From positions 113,569 to 177,568 of the forward strand of contig NZ_JBGKBE010000008.1 in assembly GCF_041358175.1 (NCBI RefSeq): 64,000 nt of DNA, given 5' to 3'. The stretch's first letter is position 1. The number at the start of each line of letters is the position of its first letter. The notes under the pieces are model-generated. The model had not been told where the DNA came from. It did no database searches and saw nothing but the letters and a program-made list of their open reading frames with translations. A program made the position numbers and the translations under genes. This stretch comes from Muriicola sp041358175 (lineage in GTDB: Bacteria > Bacteroidota > Bacteroidia > Flavobacteriales > Flavobacteriaceae). Below, one piece after another: positions 8,212 to 16,468 of this stretch.

Positions 8212-9540
8212 ATGAAAAAGAAAGTTGCTTTTTACACCCTGGGATGTAAACTGAATTATTCCGAAACTTCCACTATTGCGAGGAGTTTCACTAATTCGGG
8301 CTATGAAAGTGTCGACTTTGAACAATGGGCCGATATCTACGTGATCAATACCTGTTCTGTTACGGAAAATGCAGATAAGCGTTTTAAGACCATTGTAAAA
8401 AAAGCGCAGAAATCGAATCCGGAAGCCTTCCTGATTGCCATTGGTTGTTATGCACAACTTAAACCTGAAGAACTGGCTGCCGTAGATGGGGTGGATCTTG
8501 TCCTCGGTGCTACGGAGAAATTCAAGATCACAGACTACCTCAATGACCTGAGTAAAAATGACCATGGGGAAGTGCATTCCTGTGAGATACAGGAAGCAGA
8601 TTTTTATGTGGGAAGTTATTCGCTTGGAGACAGGACAAGGGCTTTTCTCAAGGTACAGGACGGGTGCGATTACAAATGTACTTACTGTACCATTCCTTTG
8701 GCCAGGGGGATATCGCGAAGCGATACCTTAAGTAACGTACTTGATAATGCGAAGGAGATTTCCGCTCAGGGGATAAAAGAAATCGTTCTTACGGGTGTTA
8801 ATATCGGGGATTATGGCAAAGGAGAGTTCGGGAATAAAAGGCATGAACATACCTTCCTGGAACTGGTTCAGGCTTTGGATAAGGTTGAAGGTGTTGAACG
8901 GCTGCGTATTTCGTCTATTGAACCGAATCTTTTAAAAGATGAGACCATCCGGTTCGTGTCAAAATCCAATTCCTTTGTACCTCATTTTCATATCCCATTA
9001 CAGAGTGGAAGTAATGAAATTTTAAAAAGAATGCGCCGCAGGTATATGCGGGAATTATATTGCGATCGTGTGGCATCTATTAAGAAATCTATGCCCCATG
9101 CCTGTATAGGAGTGGATGTGATCGTTGGATTTCCCGGTGAGACTGAAGAACAATTTTTAGAGACCTATAACTTCCTGAATGAGCTGGAGATTTCTTACCT
9201 CCACGTATTTACCTATTCAGAACGAGCAAATACTGAAGCTGCTCAAATGCAAGATCCTGTTCCACTTAAGATAAGACAAAAAAGAAGCAAGATGCTCAGG
9301 GGCTTATCGGTTAAAAAACGCAGGGCCTTTTATGAGAGTCAGCTCGGGACTATCAGAACGGTACTATTCGAAAGGGAAAATAAAGAAGGTTATATCCACG
9401 GCTTTACCGAGAATTATGTAAAAGTAAGAATGCCCTGGGATCCCAGACTATGCAATACCCTGCATGAAGTGGAGCTTAAAGAAATTGATGAAGAAGGATT
9501 GGTGCGATTCGATTTTGTACCCGAAGAAATCAGGGTATAA
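8212..9540 (+). CDS. mtaB: tRNA (t6A37) C2-methylthiotransferase MtaB
   Basis: 442 aa from the ATG at 8212; another in-frame ATG at 8194 would add six residues but lies at the predicted transcription start. It is a radical-SAM enzyme that turns t6A at tRNA position 37 into ms2t6A. The N-terminal UPF0004 domain has three cluster cysteines (LGCKLNYSE, NTCSVTENAD, IGCYAQ). The radical-SAM cluster motif is C-x3-C-x2-C in DGCDYKCTYCTIPLARG near residue 150. A TRAM-like RNA-binding region occupies the last ~60 residues. All expected cysteines are present, so the enzyme should be active in the cytoplasm. Confidence 0.94.
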   Translation: MKKKVAFYTLGCKLNYSETSTIARSFTNSGYESVDFEQWADIYVINTCSVTENADKRFKTIVKKAQKSNPEAFLIAIGCYAQLKPEELAAVDGVDLVLGATEKFKITDYLNDLSKNDHGEVHSCEIQEADFYVGSYSLGDRTRAFLKVQDGCDYKCTYCTIPLARGISRSDTLSNVLDNAKEISAQGIKEIVLTGVNIGDYGKGEFGNKRHEHTFLELVQALDKVEGVERLRISSIEPNLLKDETIRFVSKSNSFVPHFHIPLQSGSNEILKRMRRRYMRELYCDRVASIKKSMPHACIGVDVIVGFPGETEEQFLETYNFLNELEISYLHVFTYSERANTEAAQMQDPVPLKIRQKRSKMLRGLSVKKRRAFYESQLGTIRTVLFERENKEGYIHGFTENYVKVRMPWDPRLCNTLHEVELKEIDEEGLVRFDFVPEEIRV

Positions 9541-9563
9541 AAAAACCTCTCGGCTGAGAGGTT
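9537..9563 (-). terminator. rho-independent terminator of the GNAT gene
   Basis: AACCTCTC (9544-9551) and GAGAGGTT (9556-9563) form an 8-bp stem with a GGCT loop. On the minus strand it is followed by seven U, whose DNA overlaps the mtaB stop codon. On the plus strand the stem is followed by ATATAAATT, so it is mainly a minus-strand terminator and perhaps weakly bidirectional. Confidence 0.75.
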
Positions 9564-9570
9564 ATATAAA

Positions 9571-9600
9571 TTCAGATTCAGATTCAGATTCGGATTCCGA
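9571..9600. repeat. five-copy hexanucleotide tandem repeat (TTCAGA type)
   Basis: Three perfect TTCAGA units are followed by TTCGGA and TTCCGA. The array covers the C-terminal codons and stop of the minus-strand GNAT gene. Because the period is six, it supplies three in-frame TGA codons in a row (9584-9586, 9578-9580 and 9572-9574). Confidence 0.9.
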
Positions 9601-9877
9601 CCGGCAGCATTTCCTTGTACTGCCTGTTTTTTCTTAAGAATCCGGCTATTTGCGGACTCGTAGGGACCACCCTGAGGTTTTGTTCCTGTATATGGTGAAG
9701 GACAGATTTTATGAATTCTTCTTTAAACCCATCGGCGGTAATTTCCTCCGGAATGACCAGTTTTGTAAGGAACACCTTTCGTTCCTGAGAAGAATACTCG
9801 ATCTTAGCCAAATGACCATCAACCTTAGTCTCGAACTGCCGTAAGAAACTATTATCATTAATTACTAATTGATTCAT
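9584..9877 (-). CDS. small GNAT-type N-acetyltransferase (COG2388/YjdJ-like)
   Basis: 97 aa from the ATG at 9877; a TTG ten codons upstream (9907) is in frame but lies in the U run of a leader hairpin. Recognisable parts are FETKVDGHLAKIEYSS, the strand VFLTKLVIPEEI, and the CoA-binding helix with VVPTSPQIAGFLRKNRQYKEML. This short single-domain form resembles human GTLF3B/YjdJ acetyltransferases. The substrate is unknown. The final residues GIRI are encoded by a hexamer repeat that also supplies the stop. Confidence 0.75.
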   Translation of the reverse strand: MNQLVINDNSFLRQFETKVDGHLAKIEYSSQERKVFLTKLVIPEEITADGFKEEFIKSVLHHIQEQNLRVVPTSPQIAGFLRKNRQYKEMLPVGIRI

Positions 9878-9903
9878 ATAGTTAGTTTTAATTGTGGTTT
9901 CAG

Positions 9904-10007
9904 ACAAAAAAATTACGATGAAATCGTAATCTTTAATTTTTGCAATTCTGACTTTTTATATAATATCAGTTCAACGCTGTTATTATGTTGAGCGGGATAC
10001 AAAAGTA
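9904..10007 (-). promoter_or_regulatory. structured leader of the GNAT gene (attenuator-like)
   Basis: On the minus strand a TACTTTTG element at 10007-10000 can act as -7 box. The transcript would then run through an imperfect stem (about 9992-9971) and a perfect 8-bp hairpin, ATTACGAT-loop TTC-ATCGTAAT (9930-9912), followed by seven U (9911-9905), 28 bases before the ATG. The second hairpin has the form of an intrinsic terminator inside the 5' leader. No known riboswitch class is recognised. Confidence 0.4.
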
Positions 10008-10053
10008 GTGAAAAAAATGCTAAATTCCTAAATAAAACCCTGCTTCAGGCAAG

Positions 10054-10716
10054 ATGATGCAAAAGAAGATACATGTTTATTTAATGCCGGGTATGGCCGC
10101 CAACAGCTCTATCTTCAAGAATATCAAACTCCCCGGTGACCGATTTGAGATCCATCGCCTCGAATGGTTCGTTCCCGATAAGGGAATGTCACTGGAAGCA
10201 TACGCCCGAAAAATGAATACGATGGTCGAGTACGATAATCCGGTTCTGATTGGAGTATCGTTTGGAGGAATGCTTATTCAGGAAATGGCAAAGCATAAGT
10301 CAGTAAGAAAACTGATAATTATTTCAAGCGTGAAGCAACGTTCGGAAATGCCCAAACGACTCATCTTTGCAAATTATACCAAATTCCACAAATTGCTCCC
10401 CACAGGGCTGGTCAATAATCTCGATCTCCTGGCCAAATACGCCTTCGGGGAAACGGTTACCCAACGCCTTGAATTATATAAGGAATACCTTTCCATCAAA
10501 GACAAATACTACCTGGATTGGTCTATCGATCAGATTGTAAAATGGCAACAAAAGGAATACAATCCTGATATTATTCATATCCATGGAGATAAGGATGTGG
10601 TATTTCCTTTTCAGTACATAAAGGGCTGCATTCCAGTGAAAAATGGTACGCATACCATGATCATTCATAGATATAAATGGTTCAATGAACGTTTACCGGC
10701 AATTATTTTGGATTAA
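10054..10716 (+). CDS. alpha/beta hydrolase
   Basis: 220 aa; two adjacent ATG codons (10054 and 10057) can start it. The nucleophile elbow is GVSFGG with Ser69. An acidic residue follows in HGDKDVVFPF and the catalytic His is probably in GTHTMIIH close to the C-terminus, so the triad is complete. No signal peptide is present. The cap region is short. The substrate cannot be predicted. It is followed closely by a lytic transglycosylase gene that has its own promoter. Confidence 0.85.
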   Translation: MMQKKIHVYLMPGMAANSSIFKNIKLPGDRFEIHRLEWFVPDKGMSLEAYARKMNTMVEYDNPVLIGVSFGGMLIQEMAKHKSVRKLIIISSVKQRSEMPKRLIFANYTKFHKLLPTGLVNNLDLLAKYAFGETVTQRLELYKEYLSIKDKYYLDWSIDQIVKWQQKEYNPDIIHIHGDKDVVFPFQYIKGCIPVKNGTHTMIIHRYKWFNERLPAIILD

Positions 10717-10739
10717 GGGAGTTCTTATTTATACCTTTG
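10708..10739 (+). promoter_or_regulatory. promoter of the lytic transglycosylase gene
   Basis: TTG at 10708-10710 and TACCTTTG at 10732-10739 are separated by 21 bases, a good Bacteroidota promoter. The TTG lies in the last codons of the hydrolase gene. A second partial copy (ATACCTTTC) follows at once. Confidence 0.6.
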
Positions 10740-10761
10740 GATACCTTTCAAAAACAAAGTG

Positions 10762-11721
10762 ATGAAAATCTTAAAAACAATATTGATGATATTCGGTGTA
10801 ATTTTTATCGGGTCTACCTTGATATTCGCCGTACAACAAGGACATCTTTCTTCTGATGCTGACCAAAAGACTATTGCAGTTGAACAAGCTGACAAAAGTG
10901 TAGCAGATGAATACAGAATAACCTCTATTGAAATTCCCGAGGATCTGAACTTTGCCGGGGAAAAAGTACCGCAGAATGACCCTGAAATTATGGAGCGAAT
11001 AGACAGGGAATTCCTTGTGAATACCTATTGGCAGTCGAATGCTGTTCTGCTGATGAAAAGGGCCAATAAGTACTTTCCAATCATCGAACCCATTCTGGCT
11101 AAAAACGGAATACCCGACGATTTTAAATACCTGGCTGTAGCCGAAAGCGGACTTCAAAATGTAGTTTCTCCTGCCGGTGCTGCCGGTTTCTGGCAGATTA
11201 TGAAGGCAACGGGGAAAGAGTACGGGCTTGAAGTAAATTCAAATGTGGATGAGCGTTATAATCTAAGCCTGGCTACTCAACTCGCCTGTGAGTATCTGAA
11301 AAAGAATAAAGAGAAATTCGGAAGCTGGACCCTGGCAGCCGCTTCTTACAATGCCGGAGCCGGAGCCATAAACAAATATATGGGTATACAGCAAGCCACA
11401 GATTATTACGACCTCCTTCTAGGTCAGGAAACCGGACGTTACGTGTTCAGAATTATGGCTATCAAAGAAATCCTTTCTCATCCTGAAAAATACGGATTTG
11501 AATTATCCAAGAAGGATCTCTATGCCACTGTTCCCACATTTACCGTGGAAATTGATAAGCCCGTTGAAGATTTTGCAACCTTCGCCAAAGAATATGAGAT
11601 CAATTATAAGATCCTCAAAAGGCACAATCCATGGCTGAGGGAGCCGCATCTTAACAATGCTTCCGGGAAGAAGTATACTATTGAAATACCGCATAAAGGG
11701 TATTACACTTCAGCGAAGTAA
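10762..11721 (+). CDS. membrane-anchored lytic murein transglycosylase (SLT/GH23, MltD-like)
   Basis: 319 aa from the ATG at 10762 (a GTG directly before it is also in frame). An N-terminal hydrophobic segment (about 4-24) acts as signal anchor. The SLT domain at about 95-240 has the catalytic glutamate in YLAVAESGLQN (Glu128), then SPAGAAGFWQIM and AAASYNAGAGAINKYM. The C-terminal ~70 residues resemble a degenerate LysM-like segment (YEINYKILKRHNPWL). It cleaves the peptidoglycan glycan strand to 1,6-anhydromuropeptides in the periplasm. The MltD likeness is from the SLT motifs, the length and the C-terminal segment. Confidence 0.88.
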   Translation: MKILKTILMIFGVIFIGSTLIFAVQQGHLSSDADQKTIAVEQADKSVADEYRITSIEIPEDLNFAGEKVPQNDPEIMERIDREFLVNTYWQSNAVLLMKRANKYFPIIEPILAKNGIPDDFKYLAVAESGLQNVVSPAGAAGFWQIMKATGKEYGLEVNSNVDERYNLSLATQLACEYLKKNKEKFGSWTLAAASYNAGAGAINKYMGIQQATDYYDLLLGQETGRYVFRIMAIKEILSHPEKYGFELSKKDLYATVPTFTVEIDKPVEDFATFAKEYEINYKILKRHNPWLREPHLNNASGKKYTIEIPHKGYYTSAK

Positions 11722-11763
11722 AAAAGAAGAGATACAAGACCTTTATTGACGTAACAGGAAGAC

Positions 11764-12279
11764 CTAGATCTTCTTCATCTGTGTCTGCATCATTTTGATC
11801 TGCTCCGTAAGCATATTATTCTTATCTAGCTTCTTTGCTTCCTGAAGCAGGGTTGTAGCTTCTCTTTTTCTTCTTTTTTGCATGGCTATTCCTGCGAGGC
11901 TAAGTTTCGCCATGGCTACATCATAGTCCATATTTAATCCCAGCTTTAAGGCTTTCTTAAAATACTTCTCAGCCTGGGTGAGGTTCTTTTGAGAAAAAAT
12001 GATCCCGTATAAATAATTGTAATACCCCTGCTGCTTAGTGGTTAAAGCCGCCTTTGGATTTTTGATTCTCTCCAGCCATTTTTCAGTGCCGTCCATATCC
12101 TGTTTCCGCATCCTTAAGAAGGCCAGCAGGATCATCTCGTTTCTAAAATAAAGAAATACGAAGATCAGGGAAAGTAGAATAAGGAAAATCCCATTCCCAA
12201 TATAGCCTTCAATAAATTGATAAATAGCATAGGCTATAATCAGGGCGGTAATAACTAGTTTGATATTTTTATTAAACAT
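11764..12279 (-). CDS. membrane protein with TPR repeats
   Basis: 171 aa. Two membrane helices (about 7-25 and 28-48) are followed by a helical region that reads as two to three tetratricopeptide repeats (YNYLYGIIFSQKNLTQAEKY, AMAKLSLAGIAMQKRRKREA). The function is unknown; such proteins scaffold other proteins at the membrane. It starts four bases after the stop of the DUF6263-like gene, so the two form an operon. Confidence 0.65.
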   Translation of the reverse strand: MFNKNIKLVITALIIAYAIYQFIEGYIGNGIFLILLSLIFVFLYFRNEMILLAFLRMRKQDMDGTEKWLERIKNPKAALTTKQQGYYNYLYGIIFSQKNLTQAEKYFKKALKLGLNMDYDVAMAKLSLAGIAMQKRRKREATTLLQEAKKLDKNNMLTEQIKMMQTQMKKI

Positions 12280-12283
12280 ATTT

Positions 12284-13171
12284 CTATTGTATTAATTCAT
12301 ATGTGACTAAAGAGGTAATGGTGGTGGGAATCTTCTTCCCGTTCATTTGCGCCAGTGTTGAATAGCCTTCTGAAAATCCCTTTACTTCCATGTTCAGAAT
12401 AAAACCTGTATTAAGATCAGTGGTGATTAGGGTGTTTTGTGTTCCATCGAGAACCATGGTTGTGGCGGGTTCTTCAATCTTCATCATAACAGTAGCATTA
12501 CCCCTTATGATTGCTTTCCCTTCTGACATGGAATCGAGCTGCCAGGAATTTTTAGCAGATAATTTGCCAGAATAATTGTTTTCCCATGTATCTCCAATAG
12601 CTACTTCTATCTCAGGGTAAATAAAGGTCATTTGCTTATAACTGTCTGACAAGGCTTCAGTTCCAAATTCACTCTTGAGGGAAGAAGTAAGCATGTTAAC
12701 TGCAAAGGCTTCTTTCAGGCCCGAGGCTTTAACCATTCCGGCAACTAAACTATCTCCTCCTTTTACCTCTAGGATATCCCCGTTCTTCCTCATTACCATA
12801 TGAACTGGTTTGTTGAGCAGGCTGTTAAATATTCGGGATTGCACATTAGCAGTGTCAATTTTAGCGGCGTTTACATCCATAATGACGCCTTGCAGGCTTG
12901 AAGTCATGGTCATAAGCAGATCCCTGATGACAATGTCTATAGCATAGGTGTCATCTGTTTTGTCGGTTACCTTAAACTCCAAGATGCCTCTGATATCGTT
13001 GGTGAGTTCATGTGTTGCGCCCTCTAGTTCCTGAGTAATATCCTGCCTGGCTATCTGTTTAACCTTGTAAACATCACCTTTGCTGAGATTGTATTCGAGT
13101 TTTTCCTGCCCATATCCAAGGGCTGAAATCCCGAAAAAAAACATCAAGAAAAATAAATCCTTCAACCGCAT
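12284..13171 (-). CDS. secreted DUF6263-like protein
   Basis: 295 aa with signal peptide MRLKDLFFLMFFFGISALGY ending near GQ. The mature protein is beta-rich (LEYNLSKGDVYKVKQIARQD, then ILEFKVTDKTDDTYAIDI) and ends with a long run of strands. This pattern looks like the Bacteroidota DUF6263 family, assigned from memory of the N-terminal KGDVYK pattern and so only moderately sure. Function is unknown; location is periplasm or outer membrane. Confidence 0.6.
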   Translation of the reverse strand: MRLKDLFFLMFFFGISALGYGQEKLEYNLSKGDVYKVKQIARQDITQELEGATHELTNDIRGILEFKVTDKTDDTYAIDIVIRDLLMTMTSSLQGVIMDVNAAKIDTANVQSRIFNSLLNKPVHMVMRKNGDILEVKGGDSLVAGMVKASGLKEAFAVNMLTSSLKSEFGTEALSDSYKQMTFIYPEIEVAIGDTWENNYSGKLSAKNSWQLDSMSEGKAIIRGNATVMMKIEEPATTMVLDGTQNTLITTDLNTGFILNMEVKGFSEGYSTLAQMNGKKIPTTITSLVTYELIQ

Positions 13172-13235
13172 TTGTCGACATCTGTTTCTAGCGGCAAAAG
13201 TACTAAAAACTATCCTAAATATTTTTCAAATCGAT

Positions 13236-13265
13236 TTGGCAAAGCAAAAACTCTTCGTATATTTG
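13236..13265 (+). promoter_or_regulatory. promoter of rpmH
   Basis: TTG at 13236-13238 and TATATTTG at 13258-13265 with a 19-base spacer match the Bacteroidota consensus exactly. The leader to the rpmH ATG is about 55 nt. Confidence 0.75.
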
Positions 13266-13325
13266 CGCCCAGAATTTGAAAAGTAGTCGGGATTATAAAA
13301 TGCTTCCGGCACAAATTTAAAAAGC

Positions 13326-13484
13326 ATGAAAAGAACATATCAGCCGTCAAAACGTAAGCGCAGAAACAAACATGGATTTAGAGAGCGTATGGCTTCAGCC
13401 AACGGAAGAAAAGTTCTTGCCAGGAGGAGAGCCAAGGGAAGAAGAAAATTATCTGTATCCTCTGAGCCGCGTCACAAAAAATAA
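13326..13484 (+). CDS. rpmH: 50S ribosomal protein L34
   Basis: 52 aa beginning MKRTYQPSKRKRRNKHGF and ending with SSEPRHKK; very basic. The motif TYQPSKRKR...HGFRxRM is diagnostic for L34, a small protein of the large subunit. It has its own promoter and terminator and stands next to carB rather than rnpA/dnaA, as is usual in Bacteroidota. Confidence 0.97.
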   Translation: MKRTYQPSKRKRRNKHGFRERMASANGRKVLARRRAKGRRKLSVSSEPRHKK

Positions 13485-13506
13485 ATGATTGAAAATCAAC
13501 AATATA

Positions 13507-13541
13507 AAGGTGTTACTTTTTTAAAGTAGCACCTTTTTTTT
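13507..13541 (+). terminator. rho-independent terminator after rpmH
   Basis: AAGGTGTTACTTT (13507-13519) pairs with AAAGTAGCACCTT, with one G-U pair and a TTT loop, and is followed by a long T run to 13541. Confidence 0.9.
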
Positions 13542-13584
13542 ATGCTATTATCACCAATTTAAAATTCAAAAGAATAACAGTATT

Positions 13585-16437
13585 ATGCCAAAAAGAGAAG
13601 ATCTAAAATCGATATTGATCATAGGTTCGGGCCCTATTATTATCGGACAGGCCTGCGAGTTTGATTATTCCGGATCACAGGCGTTGCGTTCCCTGCGGGA
13701 AGATGGGATTGAAACCATCCTGATCAACAGCAACCCGGCCACTATAATGACCGATCCCTCCATGGCTGATCATATTTATCTTCTCCCCCTCACCACTAAA
13801 TCGATCATTGAGATCCTGAAAAAACATCCCAATATTGATGCAGTGCTTCCTACCATGGGTGGCCAAACAGCACTTAACCTCTGTATTGAAGCTGGTGATA
13901 AAGGGATTTGGGACGACTTTAATGTTGAGATTATCGGGGTGGATATTGATGCCATCAATATCACCGAAGACCGGGAGAAATTCCGGAAGCTCATGCTTGA
14001 GATAGGGATTGGAATGGCACCACAGTCTACTGCCACCTCTTTCCTGAAAGGGAAGGAGATCGCCCAGGAGTTTGGATTCCCGCTGGTGATCAGGGCTTCC
14101 TATACCCTTGGAGGGGCAGGAGCGTCCATTGTATACAAACCCGAGGACTTTGATGAATTGCTGAGCAGAGGCCTGGAAATTTCTCCTATCCATGAAGTGA
14201 TGATCGATAAGGCCCTTATGGGGTGGAAGGAATACGAACTTGAATTACTACGGGATCAGAATGACAATGTGGTCATTATCTGTACCATTGAGAATATGGA
14301 CCCGATGGGAATTCACACCGGAGATTCGATTACAGTAGCCCCAGCGATGACCCTCTCAGACCGCACCTTTCAGCGCATGAGAGATATGGCCATAAAGATG
14401 ATGCGCAGTATCGGGGACTTTGCCGGAGGATGTAATGTGCAATTTGCGGTAAGTCCGGATGAAAAAGAAGATATTATTGCTATTGAAATTAATCCGAGGG
14501 TATCGAGATCTTCTGCACTTGCCTCAAAAGCTACCGGGTATCCCATCGCAAAGATTGCGGCTAAACTGGCCATAGGATACACCCTTGACGAGTTGGAAAA
14601 CCAGATCACAAAGTCGACGTCAGCCCTTTTCGAACCCACCCTGGATTACGTGATCGTCAAGATTCCCAGGTGGAATTTTGACAAGTTTGAAGGATCAGAC
14701 AGGACACTCGGACTCCAGATGAAATCGGTAGGGGAGGTCATGGGAATCGGGCGCTCCTTCCAGGAAGCGCTGCACAAGGCCACCCAGTCATTGGAGATTA
14801 AACGTAACGGTCTGGGTGCCGACGGCAAAGGCTATACCAATTACGATCAGATTATTAGTAAACTTACCATCCCAAGCTGGGACCGTGTCTTTGTCATCTA
14901 CGATGCAATTCAACTGGGTATCCCCCTCAGCAGGATACACGAGATTACTAAAATTGACATGTGGTTCCTGAGGCAATACGAAGAGCTGCATTTTCTTGAA
15001 ATGGAAATCTCTAAATACACTGTGGAAAGTCTGCCCAAAGAACTGCTTCTGGAAGCAAAACAAAAAGGCTTCGCCGACAGGCAGATCGCCCATATGCTCG
15101 ATTGCTATGAAAGTGAAGTTCATAAGAAGAGAAGTAACCTCGGGATAAACCGGGTATATAAATTAGTTGATACCTGTGCTGCCGAGTTTAAGGCAATGAC
15201 GCCTTATTATTATTCCACTTTCGAAGAAGAAGTTGAAACACCAGAAGGTAAACGGTATGTAACCAACGACAGCGAAGTAACAGAAAGGAAGAAAATTGTT
15301 GTGTTAGGATCAGGACCAAACCGGATCGGGCAGGGGATTGAATTCGATTACTGTTGTGTGCACGGCGTACTGGCCGCCGCAGAGTGTGGATATGAAACCA
15401 TCATGATCAATTGTAACCCCGAAACGGTTTCAACAGACTTTGATACGGCCGATAAACTTTATTTTGAACCTGTTTTCTGGGAACATATCTACGACATAAT
15501 CCTTCACGAAAAGCCGGAAGGGGTGATCGTACAGCTCGGAGGACAGACCGCCTTGAAGCTGGCCGAGAAACTCGACAAATACGGGATAAAAATAATGGGA
15601 ACCAGTTTTAAATCGCTCGACCTTGCAGAAGATCGCGGTAGCTTTTCCCGACTTCTGAAAAAGAACGATATTCCTTATCCGCAATTTGGAGTAGCCGAGA
15701 GTGCCGATGAAGCCCTTGAGCTGGCCAAAGAACTGAAATTTCCCCTACTGGTAAGGCCATCCTACGTATTGGGAGGGCAGGGAATGAAGATTGTAATCAA
15801 CAAAGAAGAGCTCGAGGCCCATGTGGTAGACCTGCTGCATAAGATACCCAATAACAAATTACTCTTAGATCATTATCTCGACGGAGCTATTGAAGCTGAA
15901 GCAGATGCGATCTGCGACGGGAAAGATGTTTATATCATTGGGATTATGGAGCATATAGAGCCTTGCGGAATCCACTCCGGGGATTCCAATGCGACTTTGC
16001 CTCCTTTTAACCTGGGGGAATTCGTAATGCAACAGATAAAGGATCACACCCGAAAGATTGCGCTTGCGCTCAATACAGTAGGCCTGATCAATATCCAATT
16101 TGCGATCAAGGACGATATGGTGTACATCATTGAGGCCAATCCAAGAGCCTCAAGAACAGTTCCATTTATTTCCAAGGCTTATGGGGAGCCCTATGTAAAT
16201 TATGCCACCAAGGTCATGCTTGGAGAAAATAAGCTGAAGGATTTTAAATTCAATCCTAAACTTGAAGGGTTTGCGATAAAGCAACCTGTATTTTCTTTTA
16301 ACAAGTTCCCGAATGTAAATAAGAATTTAGGACCCGAAATGAAAAGTACAGGCGAGAGTATCCTCTTTATCGACAGTTTAAAGGACGATGAATTTTACGA
16401 GCTGTATACGCGGAGAAAGATGTACCTGAGCAAATAA
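13585..16437 (+). CDS. carB: carbamoyl-phosphate synthase large subunit, lacking the allosteric domain
   Basis: 950 aa against about 1070 in E. coli. It makes carbamoyl phosphate from bicarbonate, ATP and glutamine-derived ammonia for pyrimidine and arginine synthesis. The first half has the carboxy-phosphate ATP-grasp domain (SYTLGGAGASIVYK, EINPRVSRSSALASKATGYP), then an oligomerisation segment, then the second half (GSGPNRIGQGIEFDYCCVH, SYVLGGQGMKIV, EANPRASRTVPFISKAYG) for carbamate phosphorylation. The protein stops shortly after NLGPEMKSTGESIL, just where the C-terminal MGS-like domain that binds UMP and ornithine should begin. Both catalytic halves are complete. The small subunit carA is not in the window. 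Confidence 0.96.
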   Translation: MPKREDLKSILIIGSGPIIIGQACEFDYSGSQALRSLREDGIETILINSNPATIMTDPSMADHIYLLPLTTKSIIEILKKHPNIDAVLPTMGGQTALNLCIEAGDKGIWDDFNVEIIGVDIDAINITEDREKFRKLMLEIGIGMAPQSTATSFLKGKEIAQEFGFPLVIRASYTLGGAGASIVYKPEDFDELLSRGLEISPIHEVMIDKALMGWKEYELELLRDQNDNVVIICTIENMDPMGIHTGDSITVAPAMTLSDRTFQRMRDMAIKMMRSIGDFAGGCNVQFAVSPDEKEDIIAIEINPRVSRSSALASKATGYPIAKIAAKLAIGYTLDELENQITKSTSALFEPTLDYVIVKIPRWNFDKFEGSDRTLGLQMKSVGEVMGIGRSFQEALHKATQSLEIKRNGLGADGKGYTNYDQIISKLTIPSWDRVFVIYDAIQLGIPLSRIHEITKIDMWFLRQYEELHFLEMEISKYTVESLPKELLLEAKQKGFADRQIAHMLDCYESEVHKKRSNLGINRVYKLVDTCAAEFKAMTPYYYSTFEEEVETPEGKRYVTNDSEVTERKKIVVLGSGPNRIGQGIEFDYCCVHGVLAAAECGYETIMINCNPETVSTDFDTADKLYFEPVFWEHIYDIILHEKPEGVIVQLGGQTALKLAEKLDKYGIKIMGTSFKSLDLAEDRGSFSRLLKKNDIPYPQFGVAESADEALELAKELKFPLLVRPSYVLGGQGMKIVINKEELEAHVVDLLHKIPNNKLLLDHYLDGAIEAEADAICDGKDVYIIGIMEHIEPCGIHSGDSNATLPPFNLGEFVMQQIKDHTRKIALALNTVGLINIQFAIKDDMVYIIEANPRASRTVPFISKAYGEPYVNYATKVMLGENKLKDFKFNPKLEGFAIKQPVFSFNKFPNVNKNLGPEMKSTGESILFIDSLKDDEFYELYTRRKMYLSK

Positions 16438-16468
16438 TGAAGGAGCAGGAAAAGTAGGAACTGGAAAA

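Noticed and set aside
9571..9600. Possible CRISPR or microsatellite phase-variation array
   Set aside because: Units are only six bases with no spacers, and slippage would not shift the reading frame, so neither CRISPR nor frame-switching applies.
13675..14193. 172-codon open frame on the minus strand inside carB
   Set aside because: It lies wholly opposite a conserved ATP-grasp domain, shows no recognisable protein pattern and has no promoter; it is a shadow of carB codon usage.
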